NCBI RefSeq assembly: GCF_004209755.1
Contig: NZ_CP035913.1
Location: 1,674,001 to 1,738,000, forward strand
DNA from: Pseudoduganella lutea
GTDB lineage: Bacteria; Pseudomonadota; Gammaproteobacteria; Burkholderiales; Burkholderiaceae_D
Length of the DNA: 64,000 nucleotides
Direction: 5' to 3'
Every line of letters begins with the position of its first letter. The stretch's first letter is position 1. The notes beneath the pieces were generated by a model. That model had not been told where the DNA came from. It saw only the letters and a program-made list of their open reading frames with translations, and searched no databases. This document shows positions 6,640-15,953 of the stretch, one piece after another. Made by a program: the position numbers and the translations under genes.

Positions 6640-8397
6640 TTAGAATTCTTCCCACTCGTCGCCGGTAGTGGCGGCGACTGCGGCCTTCTTCGGCTTGACG
6701 GGTGCCGCCGGCGCGGCGATGGCCTTGCGGGCCGGCGCTGGCTTGGCAGCTTTCACGACCGGCTTCACGCTGGCGGTCGTCGGCACGGCTTTCGCGGCGG
6801 TGGCCACGGCTTCGATCACGGCGCGCTCTTCGCCTGCTTCCAGCTTGAAGATCGAGACCACGCGGGCCAGCTCGCCGGCCTGGTCTTGCAGGCTTTGCGC
6901 GGCGGCGGCCGCTTCTTCCACCAGCGCGGCGTTCTGCTGGGTCATGCTGTCCATCTCGATTATCGAGCGGTTCACCTGCTCGATACCGGCGCTCTGTTCC
7001 TGGCTGGCGTTGGCGATCTCGCCCATGATGTCGGTGACGCGGCGCACGGAAGCCACCACTTCATCCATCGTCACGCCGGCCTGGCCCACCAGCTTCGAAC
7101 CGCGCTCCACCTTCTCAACGGAGTCGCCGATCAGCGCCTTGATTTCCTTTGCCGCGCCGGCCGAACGCTGCGCCAGGTTGCGCACTTCGGACGCCACGAC
7201 TGCGAAGCCGCGGCCCTGCTCGCCGGCACGGGCCGCCTCGACGGCGGCGTTCAGCGCCAGGATGTTGGTCTGGAACGCGATGCCATCGATCACGCCGATG
7301 ATGTCGACGATCTTGTTGGCCGATGCGTTGATCGAGCTCATCGTGTCCACCACCTGCGACACCACGGCGCCACCCTTGCGGGCCACATCCGATGCGCTGG
7401 CGGCCAGCTGGTTCGCTTCACGGGCGTTGTCAGCGTTCTGCTTCACGGTCGACGTCAACTCTTCCATCGCGGAAGCGGTCTTTTCCAGCGACGATGCCTG
7501 CATTTCAGTGCGGGACGACAGGTCGAGATTGCCGGCGGCGATTTCACGCGAGGCGGTGCCGATCGTTTCGGTGCCCACGCGCACCTGGCTGACGATGTCG
7601 ACCAGGCTGTCACGCATGCCCTTCATTTCGGACAGCAGGCTTTCCTTGGCGGCCGCCGAGGTATCGATCGACACCGACAGGTCACCCTTGGCGATGCTGC
7701 CGGCGATCGACGCCGTGTAATCCGGCTCGGCGCCCAGTTGCTTCAGCAGGCCACGGGTAATTGCATAAGCGGCGGCCACCGACAGCAGCACGGCCAGCAC
7801 GCCCATGCCGATCATGAAATTGCGGGCGCCTTCAAAGCCTGCCTTGGCATCGATCGCCGATTCCTTGTTGACCTTGTCTTCCAGCGCACCCAGCTGGTCC
7901 AGCGCTTCCATCCATTTCTTTTGCGCGGGGCGGATTTCCTTGATCAGCACGCGGGTGGCGCTCATCGCGTCATTGGCCAGCCAGAACTGCGAAGCGCGTT
8001 CGATGGCCGGCATGGCCACGGCTTCATGTTCCTTGATGGCCGCCAGCAGTTTCTTTTCTTCCGGCGACGCTTCGATGGCGAACTTGGCTTCGAGCTTCTG
8101 CAGGTCGGCCCGGTATTTCGTGGTCTGTTCCTTGATGCGGGCGAATTCTGGTTCCATGTCGGCCGGATCGGACATCAAGGTCAGCACGCGCAGCGAACCG
8201 ATACGGTCGGCCACGTTGTTGCGCATATCAATCACGAGGCGTGTGACAACGTTGTTGACGCTGACGACATGGTCCAGGCGATCCTGGATCTGGGCCAGGC
8301 GGGAAATGCCTACCGCGGTCACGGCCACCAGGAACACCAGTACCAGTGCGAAACCAAGCGCCAGACGGCTGCCCACGTTCATTTTGCTTAAGTTCAT
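6640..8397 (-). CDS. Methyl-accepting chemotaxis protein
   Basis: A 585-residue transducer. A first membrane span lies at about 12-33. A periplasmic four-helix-bundle sensor of about 155 residues follows, then a second span near 190-212 and a HAMP domain. The signalling domain contains the hairpin tip [20 protein letters not shown] and [17 protein letters not shown]. After an Ala/Lys/Pro-rich linker it ends with EWEEF, which matches the xWxxF pentapeptide used to tether CheR/CheB methylation enzymes. The ligand is unknown. A 400-base gap with no gene lies upstream, so it is a single-gene unit reading away from dusA. Confidence 0.93.
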   Translation of the reverse strand: MNLSKMNVGSRLALGFALVLVFLVAVTAVGISRLAQIQDRLDHVVSVNNVVTRLVIDMRNNVADRIGSLRVLTLMSDPADMEPEFARIKEQTTKYRADLQKLEAKFAIEASPEEKKLLAAIKEHEAVAMPAIERASQFWLANDAMSATRVLIKEIRPAQKKWMEALDQLGALEDKVNKESAIDAKAGFEGARNFMIGMGVLAVLLSVAAAYAITRGLLKQLGAEPDYTASIAGSIAKGDLSVSIDTSAAAKESLLSEMKGMRDSLVDIVSQVRVGTETIGTASREIAAGNLDLSSRTEMQASSLEKTASAMEELTSTVKQNADNAREANQLAASASDVARKGGAVVSQVVDTMSSINASANKIVDIIGVIDGIAFQTNILALNAAVEAARAGEQGRGFAVVASEVRNLAQRSAGAAKEIKALIGDSVEKVERGSKLVGQAGVTMDEVVASVRRVTDIMGEIANASQEQSAGIEQVNRSIIEMDSMTQQNAALVEEAAAAAQSLQDQAGELARVVSIFKLEAGEERAVIEAVATAAKAVPTTASVKPVVKAAKPAPARKAIAAPAAPVKPKKAAVAATTGDEWEEF

Positions 8398-8812
8398 TTC
8401 AGCTCTAAGTTGTTAGTGGTTATTGTTAAGCGATGTTCAAGCGGGTATTGCAATCGTCCGCCGCGTCAGCCGTAGCTACATGAACCGTGGACCTCCGACC
8501 AGGATTCATTGACTGCGCATGCAAGACCAGGAGAGCGAAAACGCGGAACTGCCTTGGTTTCCATTCCGTCACACATCTGAAGCTTTAGTAATGTGTGTCC
8601 ATACGGAAAGTATAGTTCTGCGCATTGCTCACGAGCAAGCGGAATCCTACGCAAAAACGCGTATTGAGGAATTTCTATGGGGAAATTACGACAGATCGAA
8701 AAAAATGGCCGGAAAACCGGCCATTTTCTGCATTATGTGTACAAAAACGGTGTACCAGGCACCAAAACAGCCATTTCACGACCACATTGCATGGTCAAAC
8801 CGCGTCGTGTGC
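8398..8812. other. Intergenic stretch with a terminator
   Basis: No gene is seen. The small frames here lack ribosome binding sites and familiar families. The part next to 8397 should hold the chemotaxis gene's promoter. The only clear element is the hairpin at 8702-8727. Confidence 0.6.
8702..8727 (-). terminator. Hairpin terminator downstream of dusA
   Basis: An 11-bp perfect stem AAAATGGCCGG/CCGGCCATTTT with loop AAAA. A-rich and T-rich ends allow it to act on both strands. It lies 86 bases beyond the dusA stop codon. Confidence 0.75.
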
Positions 8813-9796
8813 TCAACGTCGAAACGCTTCCAGCAGCAGCGCCGGGTCGCCGGCGGCGAGGCGCTTTGAATCCGACAGCGTTTGCCGGAACTGTTTTGCA
8901 CCCGGCAAGCCCTGCATCAGGCCCAGCATGTGGCGCGTGATCGTGTTCAGCTTCAGCCCGCGGCCGCCCTCTTTCGCCAGCTGGGCGGCAATGTACGGCA
9001 TCATCGCGCGCAGTACCTCCTCGCGGCTCTTCACCGGCGCATAGTCACCGTAATACTTGCTGTCGAACGTGGCCATCAAATAAGGGTTGTGATACGCCTC
9101 GCGGCCCAGCATCACGCCATCCACGTGCTGCAGGTGCACGTCGATCTCCGCTTCTGTCTTGATACCGCCATTGATCAGGATCTCGAACTGCGGGAAATCG
9201 CGCTTCAGGCGGTACGCATATTCATACTTCAGCGGCGGGATTTCGCGGTTTTCCTTCGGCGACAGGCCCTTCAGGATCGCATTGCGGGCATGCACGATGA
9301 ATGTAGTGCAGCCCGCATCGGACACCGTGCCGACGAAGTCGCGCACAAAATCATAGCTTTCAGTCTCGTTGATGCCGATGCGGTGCTTGACGGTCACGTC
9401 GATCGACACCGCATCGCGCATCGCCTTCACGCAGTCGCGCACCAGCGCCGGCTCGTCCATCAGGCAGGCGCCGAACGCCCCCTTCTGCACGCGCTCGGAC
9501 GGGCAGCCGCAATTGAGGTTGATCTCGTCATATCCCCACTTTTCACCCAGCTTCGCCGACGTTGCGAGATCCTTGGGATCGCTGCCGCCCAGTTGCAGGG
9601 CCACCGGGTGTTCTTCTTCATTAAAGCGCAGGTGGCGCTCCACGTCGCCATAGACGAGCGCGCCCGTAGTTACCATTTCCGTGTACAGCCATGTGTGCTT
9701 CGTGATGTGGCGGTGGAAGACGCGGCAGTGGCGGTCGGTCCAGTCCATCATGGGAGCGACAGATATGCGCCGACCTTTGTAAGTTTCTGATTTCAT
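8813..9796 (-). CDS. dusA: tRNA-dihydrouridine synthase A
   Basis: A 327-residue FMN enzyme that reduces uridines 20/20a in the tRNA D-loop. Typical blocks are seen: SVAPMMDWTDRHCR at the start, LQLGGSDP, NLNCGCPSERVQKGAFGACL with the catalytic Cys region, VKHRIGI, FIVHARNA and LINGGI. Length is usual. The start at ATG 9796 follows the family, although the sequence right upstream belongs to an inserted element. The 5' end of dusA is a known integration site for a family of tyrosine integrases. The island to the right, with partial copies of this 5' end at 23404-23478 and near 14260, fits that. The first codons may therefore have been supplied by an incoming element. Confidence 0.95.
   Translation of the reverse strand: MKSETYKGRRISVAPMMDWTDRHCRVFHRHITKHTWLYTEMVTTGALVYGDVERHLRFNEEEHPVALQLGGSDPKDLATSAKLGEKWGYDEINLNCGCPSERVQKGAFGACLMDEPALVRDCVKAMRDAVSIDVTVKHRIGINETESYDFVRDFVGTVSDAGCTTFIVHARNAILKGLSPKENREIPPLKYEYAYRLKRDFPQFEILINGGIKTEAEIDVHLQHVDGVMLGREAYHNPYLMATFDSKYYGDYAPVKSREEVLRAMMPYIAAQLAKEGGRGLKLNTITRHMLGLMQGLPGAKQFRQTLSDSKRLAAGDPALLLEAFRR
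9736..9796 (-). other. Attachment-site segment in the dusA 5' end (junction 1)
   Basis: This 61-base coding segment (first 20 codons of dusA) is repeated with about four in five bases identical at 23418-23478. A shorter trace is at about 14250-14280. Integrase remnants follow each of the three. It is read as the element-chromosome junction on the dusA side. Confidence 0.7.
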
Positions 9797-9900
9797 TGCT
9801 TTTTTGGGATTTTGAGCGGGTTTTTCATGCAGCCATTTTTGATGAATTAGCCCGTCTTTTTCGTATTTCCGGGCTCATTTCAGCAAACTTACATCACCAT

Positions 9901-10120
9901 AGCGTCTATACAGAAGCGCGGCACAAACATGGTTTGCCCAAGTAGGACGTACCGGCCACAAGTCGGCAAGCACGTCGTTTTCTATAAAAAGCATGGCTTT
10001 CGGAGTGGGCCCGGAGGGTCGGGTCGGAGATGGACGCCAGCGCATATCGGGGTAGTCGAAGCCTCAATTCTATTACATTCGGCATTCTCATCGGCAGTTG
10101 CACGACGGAAATAAGAGCTG
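9901..10120 (+). pseudogene. Integrase remnant 1 (N-terminal part only)
   Basis: In shifting frames the plus strand reads ASIQKRGT, WFAQVGRTGHKSAST, SFSIKSMAFEWARRVE, EMDAS and RSLNSITFGIL. This matches the N-terminal arm-binding domain of the integrase relics at 14340 and 23587 block for block. The start ATG has become ATA (near 9900), frameshifts separate the blocks, and the catalytic domain is missing. It sits about 105 bases from the dusA start, the place where a dusA-targeted integrase gene normally lies. Confidence 0.7.
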
Positions 10121-10171
10121 GCCAGCGATCTGGCTGAGCGCGACCAACAAGCCGGCGATCATGCTGCCGCG

Positions 10172-10354
10172 ATGGAGCCGCCAACTGGTGTCCGCGCCAC
10201 GGATGTTGCGCAAGTGCTGAACGACCTGGACCGCTCAAGGCGATGGGGAACGAAGGAGTCTGAAGATGCCTGCCGCCGGGCTGAGGAAGTGAGCAGGGGT
10301 CTGTTGGAGGGCCTGAGCGCATTCCAGCTGGACAGCGCGGCTTGGCCCAGCTAG
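10172..10354 (+). pseudogene. Degenerate copy of the 19543-19746 island gene
   Basis: The block TGVRATDVAQVLNDLD matches TGVRAIDVAQVLNDLE of the gene at 19543, and SRGLLEGLSAFQL matches IRGLLNGLSASQL. The middle is scrambled and the last third is lost through a frameshift. Its partner helix-turn-helix gene follows at 10392. Function unknown. Confidence 0.55.
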
Positions 10355-10391
10355 AGGAAAGAATCGGAGGAAGTTCGATGAACACACAATT

Positions 10392-10601
10392 ATGCTACTG
10401 GCCATCTACAACAAGCCGCGGCTGAGCCTGGACGAAACGTGCCAGGCGCTGGGATCAGCACGGCAACGGGGGCACGCATCGGTCGCGGGAAAGTTCCCGG
10501 TGGCCATGTCTGGTAGCCCACTTACTGCCGATGTGCGTGACGTCGCTGATGCGCTGGATCGGCTCCGTGAACAGGCGAAGCACGGGGCGGCCGAGCAATA
10601 G
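10392..10601 (+). pseudogene. Degenerate copy of the small helix-turn-helix gene
   Basis: It reads LLAIYNKPRLSLDETCQALG and later KFPVAMSGSPLTADVRDVADALDRLRE, closely matching the intact gene at 19743-19985. One T is lost just after the original ATG (10378), shifting the start. A local frameshift destroys the recognition helix (GISTATGYTH in the intact copy). An internal ATG at 10392 leaves an open frame of 69 codons, but the DNA-binding part is broken. Confidence 0.6.
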
Positions 10602-10809
10602 TGCACGCGGCCGCGCTCGATGCTGGCTTTGCCATGTATGTCACGAAGTCCTCACGTCCATTAAGGCGAGTAAGTAGGCAATTGCGGCCACGTCTACATA
10701 CCACGTGGCCTCTTGGAACGCTCGCAGTAGATGGGGACCGGGGCGGGCACCCGGTACCGCACACAGGGAATGCCCAGATGCGGATTTTCCAGTTACCCGC
10801 CAGTGCACG

Positions 10810-13800
10810 TCAGCGCGCCGGAATCTTGAGCACGCCCTTGGGCGAGCTCAAGTAGCGCCCAGTACCGGGACCGCTTTCCTGCACCACTGCATACTCTTCC
10901 GATCCCGGGATCGGTGAGTAACTGAAGTACGCGTTCGGCACCAAGCCTGCTACGAGAACGCTTGCTTTGGGATCCAAGGGATCAAAGCGCACCTTGTCCG
11001 CAGGCCCGAATTTCGTAGCGAATGCGACGGACTGACTGGCATCCAGTGCCACAGCATCGACACTGAAGTCACTACTGGGCAGGTGCTGGGACGCTGCCAC
11101 TTCCGGCACGCCGGTTCCATGATCGTTCGGCTCGACTCGCAGCACGTTCATGAAGTTCTGGTATTGCCAGCCCGGTGCACCTTCGATCTCGATGCGCCAG
11201 TTGCCGATGTCGCTGCGATCCTCGCTCGCGTCCGTCTGGTCACGAGGCGGGTAGTTCGCCCATGTGCCGTCGGGCTGGCGCACGTTGAATCGGCAGTCGT
11301 ACCTATCTTCGGTCGTTTTCTCGACGTCCCTGACCTGGGGCTCGCAGGCATGGCCTTCGGCCGCCGTGCCGCCCACCACGCGGATAGTGGCCTGTCGCGG
11401 CAACACCGGGTCCACCGTGACCATGCCATCGCCGTTGCGGATACGCAGCGGCGCATTACGGCTGCCGTTGACCGAGTAGATGCCAGCTGTGCCGGTGTGA
11501 ATCTGGCTGCCGAACGTTTCGGGCCGGGTCACGCTGTGCAGCAGCGAGGTGGCAGGCAGTTTCTTGGGCGAATTGATACGGTCATGTACAACGATGATGG
11601 GTTTCTTGCCGCCGTCCTGCCGCAAATAGATAATGTTGCGGCGGAAGCCGTCGACATGGTGCAATTTCTCAGCTACGCCTGATTTGTAGGCTTTGCTTGC
11701 ATTGCCTGACGTGTAAGCGTATGACGGGGTGTCTTCGAACACAGTGACACCATCGAGCGCGTTCGTGCCGCCCGGCTTGACCTCATCGAGCGTGGGGTAG
11801 GCGTAGCCTTTGTACCACTGGCCGCCGTCGTTGCTGAAGGTGGTGCCGCTGCGCTCGAATTTCTCAAGCGGGTCGTACACCACGATGGTGTTGTGGGCGA
11901 TGGTCCTGCGATTGTAGTTTTCCCAGTGCGAGCTGTAGTAAGCATCATACCAACCGGAATCGACGAGCAGAGGAGCCTTATAGAACAGCGAGAAACTGTT
12001 CTGGTCCAGGTGCTGGTGGTTTTCGCTTGCGAAGGACGTCGACTTGAAGTCGAGCAGGACGGCTTCGTCGTAAAGCCAGGTATCGCGCATGAACACATTA
12101 CCCGCGACTGCGAAATGCGCCGCCAGCGGCAGGTTGTTTGGCTGGGCGGGTGCGCGAGTACCCGGGAAGTACAAGCGTTCCCAGAGGGCCTGCGCGTTCA
12201 GCCTGCTGCGGCCGCGTTGGACGTAATCCTTATGGAAGGCGGTAGACACCCCATCCCCGGCGTTAGCGGCCCCGAGCGCCATGTAACCGACTGTGCTGTC
12301 CGTTACGCGCGTATCGAAGTAATCGCCGGTCGGGGGGAACGTTCCATCCCAAGCGCTTGCGTCTTCGGAATAGCCTTTTCGCAGGGCGTAGATGTACGGT
12401 TTGATAAGCTTGGGGGCAAACTTCGTGTGCTCGTTGATGAGCGCATCCGTTCCCGTTGGCTGCACCGTGTTCCACATGCGCACCCGCTGCAGCAATTCGC
12501 CGCCGCTTCCATAAGCGAAGAGGGAATGGTGGCCGCCATCCTGCGAAATGTACTCACGGGTCGGCAGGAAGCCGTAGGCGCGATCGCCAACCTTGAATGC
12601 CTGGTGGCGATGCAGCGTGTCGATCATCGGCATGACCATGGCTTTCGTTTCCCCATCGGCGATGGCGAGCAGGCCGAGGGCAGTGGCATGGTTGGCACTG
12701 CCGTTATGGCCGGAGATATAGAACCTGCTTATGTCGGCAGTAGAGGCGCACTCGATGGTTGCGGTGCTGGGCTTGAGCCCAATCTGGTTGCCGCACGCCA
12801 TGCCTATCAGGTCCATATGGTCAGAATTAGTCCCGGTGATATCTTTGCGGACAGTATCGATGATCGTCCGGCGGATGTCCGACTTGTCCGCGTCTGGCAG
12901 GTAGGCATACAGCCAGTCGTAGATCAAGGCCAGGGCGCCGACCCGCGCACCCATTGACCATTCCCCATTCGATTCGACCGGAACCGTGCCAATGAGCTTC
13001 ACGTAGTGCTGCGCCGCCTGGCCAAATTTCGATTCGCCCGTCAACTGGTAAGCCAGGCCCATGTCGGCTCCTGCTTGCGTTACTACGGCCCGATTTCCGG
13101 TCGCCACATTGCATACACTGCTCGAATTGCTGGTGGGGACCACCAGGCTGCAAGCCTGGATTATTGCAGCCGTTTTGGTCGCGTAGTCAATGAAGCGGTA
13201 ATGGGCTGCCTGCAAGGTCCAGTCGAGGTTCGCGCCGCTCCACTTCTCTCGGTTCTCCCCGTCCAGTACCTTGATGTCGACGACTTCTTCGTTCACACGG
13301 CTAACGAAATAGAATTTCTGTGGTTTAGCGGGGTCTGGCGCCCAACCCGTTCCCGGCAGCGAGCGCGACGTGCCGCCATTGCTTTGCAACGTTCCGCCGG
13401 TAACCGTGATTGACAGGAATTTATCTGGGCCGTTGTAGTGCATTTTGATCGATGCCGTTTCGCCCCTTCTCAGATCTACTCGTTCGCCGACAACCCATGT
13501 CGTCGGACCGGTCTTAAACCCCACCTGGTAGCCGATCGTCCCAGCAGTATCCCAACCGTCGATATGGCGGATGAACAAGTGGCTCGATGAATCTTCCCAG
13601 TTGCCGAAAACGATGGCATCCTGCAAGTCACGGGTCTTGTCCCTTGCACCCGGCTTCAGTGTCACAACCACGGTGCCATAGTTAGCCGGCAGCAGGTTCG
13701 TTGGAAATTCGGCCTTGAGCGCGGCGAAATCGCTAGCAGTCGCGTAGAGGCGTGGATGATCTGTTCTGATATCGAGCGCGCTAGCGGGGCCGACGGAGCC

Positions 13801-13854
13801 GATGGTGGCAACAGCCGCCATCGTAAGCATGGGAATAAGACGCATGCGGGGCAT
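10810..13854 (-). CDS. Secreted heparinase II/III-like protein 1
   Basis: A 1,014-residue protein with a signal peptide (MPRMRLIPMLTMAAVATIG...ASA). Directly after it comes the family's entry motif HPRLYATASDF. Residues of about 55-215 form an inserted beta-rich region (GNWEDSSSHLFIRHIDGW and following strands). An alpha/alpha-toroid region then includes GEWSMGARVGALALIYDWLY. The heparinase II/III beta-domain holds H613-Q-H615-L-D-Q-N and later RRTIAHNTIVVYD. These His-rich blocks are the usual catalytic and metal regions of polysaccharide lyases that act on uronic-acid polymers. The substrate is not known. A good SD (AAAGGA) precedes ATG 13854. It is one of three paralogues in this island, surrounded by integrase debris. 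Confidence 0.8.
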   Translation of the reverse strand: MPRMRLIPMLTMAAVATIGSVGPASALDIRTDHPRLYATASDFAALKAEFPTNLLPANYGTVVVTLKPGARDKTRDLQDAIVFGNWEDSSSHLFIRHIDGWDTAGTIGYQVGFKTGPTTWVVGERVDLRRGETASIKMHYNGPDKFLSITVTGGTLQSNGGTSRSLPGTGWAPDPAKPQKFYFVSRVNEEVVDIKVLDGENREKWSGANLDWTLQAAHYRFIDYATKTAAIIQACSLVVPTSNSSSVCNVATGNRAVVTQAGADMGLAYQLTGESKFGQAAQHYVKLIGTVPVESNGEWSMGARVGALALIYDWLYAYLPDADKSDIRRTIIDTVRKDITGTNSDHMDLIGMACGNQIGLKPSTATIECASTADISRFYISGHNGSANHATALGLLAIADGETKAMVMPMIDTLHRHQAFKVGDRAYGFLPTREYISQDGGHHSLFAYGSGGELLQRVRMWNTVQPTGTDALINEHTKFAPKLIKPYIYALRKGYSEDASAWDGTFPPTGDYFDTRVTDSTVGYMALGAANAGDGVSTAFHKDYVQRGRSRLNAQALWERLYFPGTRAPAQPNNLPLAAHFAVAGNVFMRDTWLYDEAVLLDFKSTSFASENHQHLDQNSFSLFYKAPLLVDSGWYDAYYSSHWENYNRRTIAHNTIVVYDPLEKFERSGTTFSNDGGQWYKGYAYPTLDEVKPGGTNALDGVTVFEDTPSYAYTSGNASKAYKSGVAEKLHHVDGFRRNIIYLRQDGGKKPIIVVHDRINSPKKLPATSLLHSVTRPETFGSQIHTGTAGIYSVNGSRNAPLRIRNGDGMVTVDPVLPRQATIRVVGGTAAEGHACEPQVRDVEKTTEDRYDCRFNVRQPDGTWANYPPRDQTDASEDRSDIGNWRIEIEGAPGWQYQNFMNVLRVEPNDHGTGVPEVAASQHLPSSDFSVDAVALDASQSVAFATKFGPADKVRFDPLDPKASVLVAGLVPNAYFSYSPIPGSEEYAVVQESGPGTGRYLSSPKGVLKIPAR

Positions 13855-14339
13855 GATGATCCTTTGAAGGGAGAAAACGCAAATATTATCAAATAATCAT
13901 GCACTTAACCCAACAAAATGCCACTATTAAATAGGCCGTCGACGGTTTGTCGCTATTTATGGAGTATTTGCGGGATAGCTCTTGACGTCAGTGCAGACGT
14001 TAGAACTATTGTGTCAGTAATGGCTGCTAGGCATTTTTTACCCACTTCGGTGACGCCAGCACTCCACCTATCTGATCAGGTAGCGAAAAAATTGCAAACA
14101 GGCATGTCGAAGCGTATTTAATAGGCGCTCGTTACACCCTCGAGTGTCCGTTTTGAGGGCGAGGCGAACATTCCAAATCGGGAACCGCCAACAACGCTTT
14201 AGCCACACTGCATCAAATTTACATCAGCAGAGCTACACCACCAGCATCCTTAAGGCTTACTTCTTCTGTTTGGTCCAGTTGCAAGTACGCTTTTTGGTAT
14301 TTTGCGCGACCACTAAAGAGAAATTGCGAAGAATTGCGG
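13855..14339. other. Non-coding gap with a decayed element junction (junction 2)
   Basis: No gene is visible. From 14205 the sequence GCATCAAATTTACATCAG, then CACCAG and TAAGGCTTACTTC, reappears almost unchanged at 23348-23410 next to the dusA fragment. The dusA-like part itself is here reduced to about GGTCCAGT (14271-14278). The upstream flank of integrase remnant 2 follows (AAATTGCGAAGAATTGCGG, compare 23569-23586). It is read as a second, partly deleted attachment junction. Confidence 0.6.
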
Positions 14340-15155
14340 ATGCCTTCGATTAGGGAACGCGAAGGAAGTTGGGTCGCTGAAGTTTGGCGCATTGGCCACA
14401 AATCAATCAGCAAGCCCTCCCTACAAAGTCATTTGCATCCGAATGGGCCCGCAAGGTCGAGGGCGATATGGTTGCTAGTCAGTATCAGGACAATCAAAGC
14501 CCGAATTCTTTACTTCCGGCAGCATCATCGACAGTTGCACTGCGGAAATATTCACAATTCGGCTATTTGGGAAGAACCAGGCTGCGGTCCTGAAAACACT
14601 GCGATCTTCCTTGGGCAACATGCCGCTGTCTGGCTTGACGTCGGATCGGCTGACCGAACACGTCAACGCCCGGCAGGCTACCGGCACGGTGGCGTGACGG
14701 TGGGGATCGATCTGACCTATATCGGCGGTATCCTCAAAACGGCTGCCGCCATCTGGCGAATGCCGGTAGCCCAGACCGCGGTGACGGATGCGCGCGCGCG
14801 CCTGGCCCACCTGGGCGTGTCGACAAAGTCGAAAGAGCGCGCTCGCCGCCCGACCGCCGAAAAGCTGGGCCAGCTGTGTGAACACTTCCGAGCGAAAGGT
14901 ACCTGCCAGCGGGTGCCGATGCCCGACATCATCCGATTTGTGGTGGCCACGGCAATGCGCCTGGGTGAGATCATCAATCTCAAATGGGCGGACCTCAATG
15001 AGGCCGACCGCGCGATAGTCATCAGAGATCGGAAGCATCCTACGGAAAAGGTCGGCAATGACCAAGAGGTGCCACTGCTCGGCGAGGCATTCGACATCGT
15101 GAAGCGGCAGCCCACGACCTGCGATCGCATATCCCCGGTCATGCAAGCCTGGTGA
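14340..15155 (+). pseudogene. Integrase remnant 2 (nearly full length, frameshifted)
   Basis: It starts MPSIREREGSWVAEV and continues in other frames with KSFASEWARKVEGDM, VLKTLRSSLGNMPLSGLT and LTEHVNARQATG, then returns to the first frame for HLGVSTKSKERARRPTAEKL and VATAMRLGEIINLKWADLN. The last block holds the first catalytic Arg of tyrosine recombinases. At least three frameshifts break the gene. It stops before the HxxR and Tyr boxes, so it is dead. It belongs to the same family as the relics at 9901 and 23587. Confidence 0.8.
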
Positions 15156-15181
15156 GCAGCCAACGCTCAATTTGGGGCCTA

Positions 15182-15953
15182 GCTGGCTGAATATATCGAA
15201 CGCGGCTTTTTGGAGATAGATCCCGACGTGCTACCCATGCGCGTCTCCATCGAATCTGCCGACCGCGCTCTACGGCTATGGAATGCACTGCTCAGGGCGT
15301 GCGAGGCACGCTAATTCCGTGTCGAAATCAGCAGCCGACACGTCAAGGTAGGCGACGGGGTTGATGAGGTCGCTCTGCGGCTGTCCGAGAATTTTTCTCC
15401 AATCAAGCAGCCTGCCAAGCGCGGCACGAGCGCCATCTTGGTGCGACGGCCGCCCGGCAGCCTACGGATCTTCGTTACCGAGACCAAGATCGAGTACGGC
15501 GCCGATCGACGCTCGAACAGCAGCTGAATGATGTGATGGTGCGAATCCATCGCGCCACAGTGCGCCGGGCTGCTGCATATGCGGAACAGCAGCAACGCGA
15601 TGAGGCCGCCGCCAAAATCAGGCGCAGGGCCGCGCCGCTGCGACGGAAGCGGCGCGGCTGCGAGGCGAGGAGCGACAACGCTTGGAAGCCGAACTGGCCG
15701 CGGAGGCCGAGCGTGAGCGGATGCTGGTGGCAGAAGCAAGCGCCTGGCGTGACGCTGCGGCGACCGTGCATATGCGGCGTACATTGAGGCTGTAGCCGCT
15801 GTCAGTGGCAGCGAGCCCACGCCGAATCTCAAGGACTGGCTGACCTGGGTCGATTCAATAGCCGGGCACCTTGACCCTACCAGTGAGCGGCTAGGACAAC
15901 AGTCGAAGCCGCCCGAAAATTCCAATGCCAACGCCAAGTTTCAGGCCGCCTTA
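15182..15953 (+). pseudogene. Broken island gene with coiled-coil region, unknown family
   Basis: Pieces in successive frames: EYIERGFLEIDPDVLPMRVS, a stop codon at about 15312, FRVEISSRHVKVGDGVDEV, then LEQQLNDVMVRIHRATVRRA, then a Glu/Arg/Ala-rich coiled coil (RLEAELAAEAERERMLVAEA), and finally LKDWLTWVDSIAGHLDP. One nonsense codon and at least two frameshifts are needed to join them. I believe such proteins occur in integrative elements, but I cannot name the family. Its end abuts the stop codon of the heparinase-like gene on the other strand. Confidence 0.55.

Noticed and set aside
6577..8391. Long plus-strand open frame opposite the chemotaxis gene
   Set aside because: It is His/Arg/Gly-rich, a typical antisense shadow of a high-GC gene, without ribosome binding site.
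8417..8869. Plus-strand open frames between the chemotaxis gene and dusA
   Set aside because: They run through the terminator hairpin at 8702-8727, lack ribosome binding sites and overlap the dusA 3' end.
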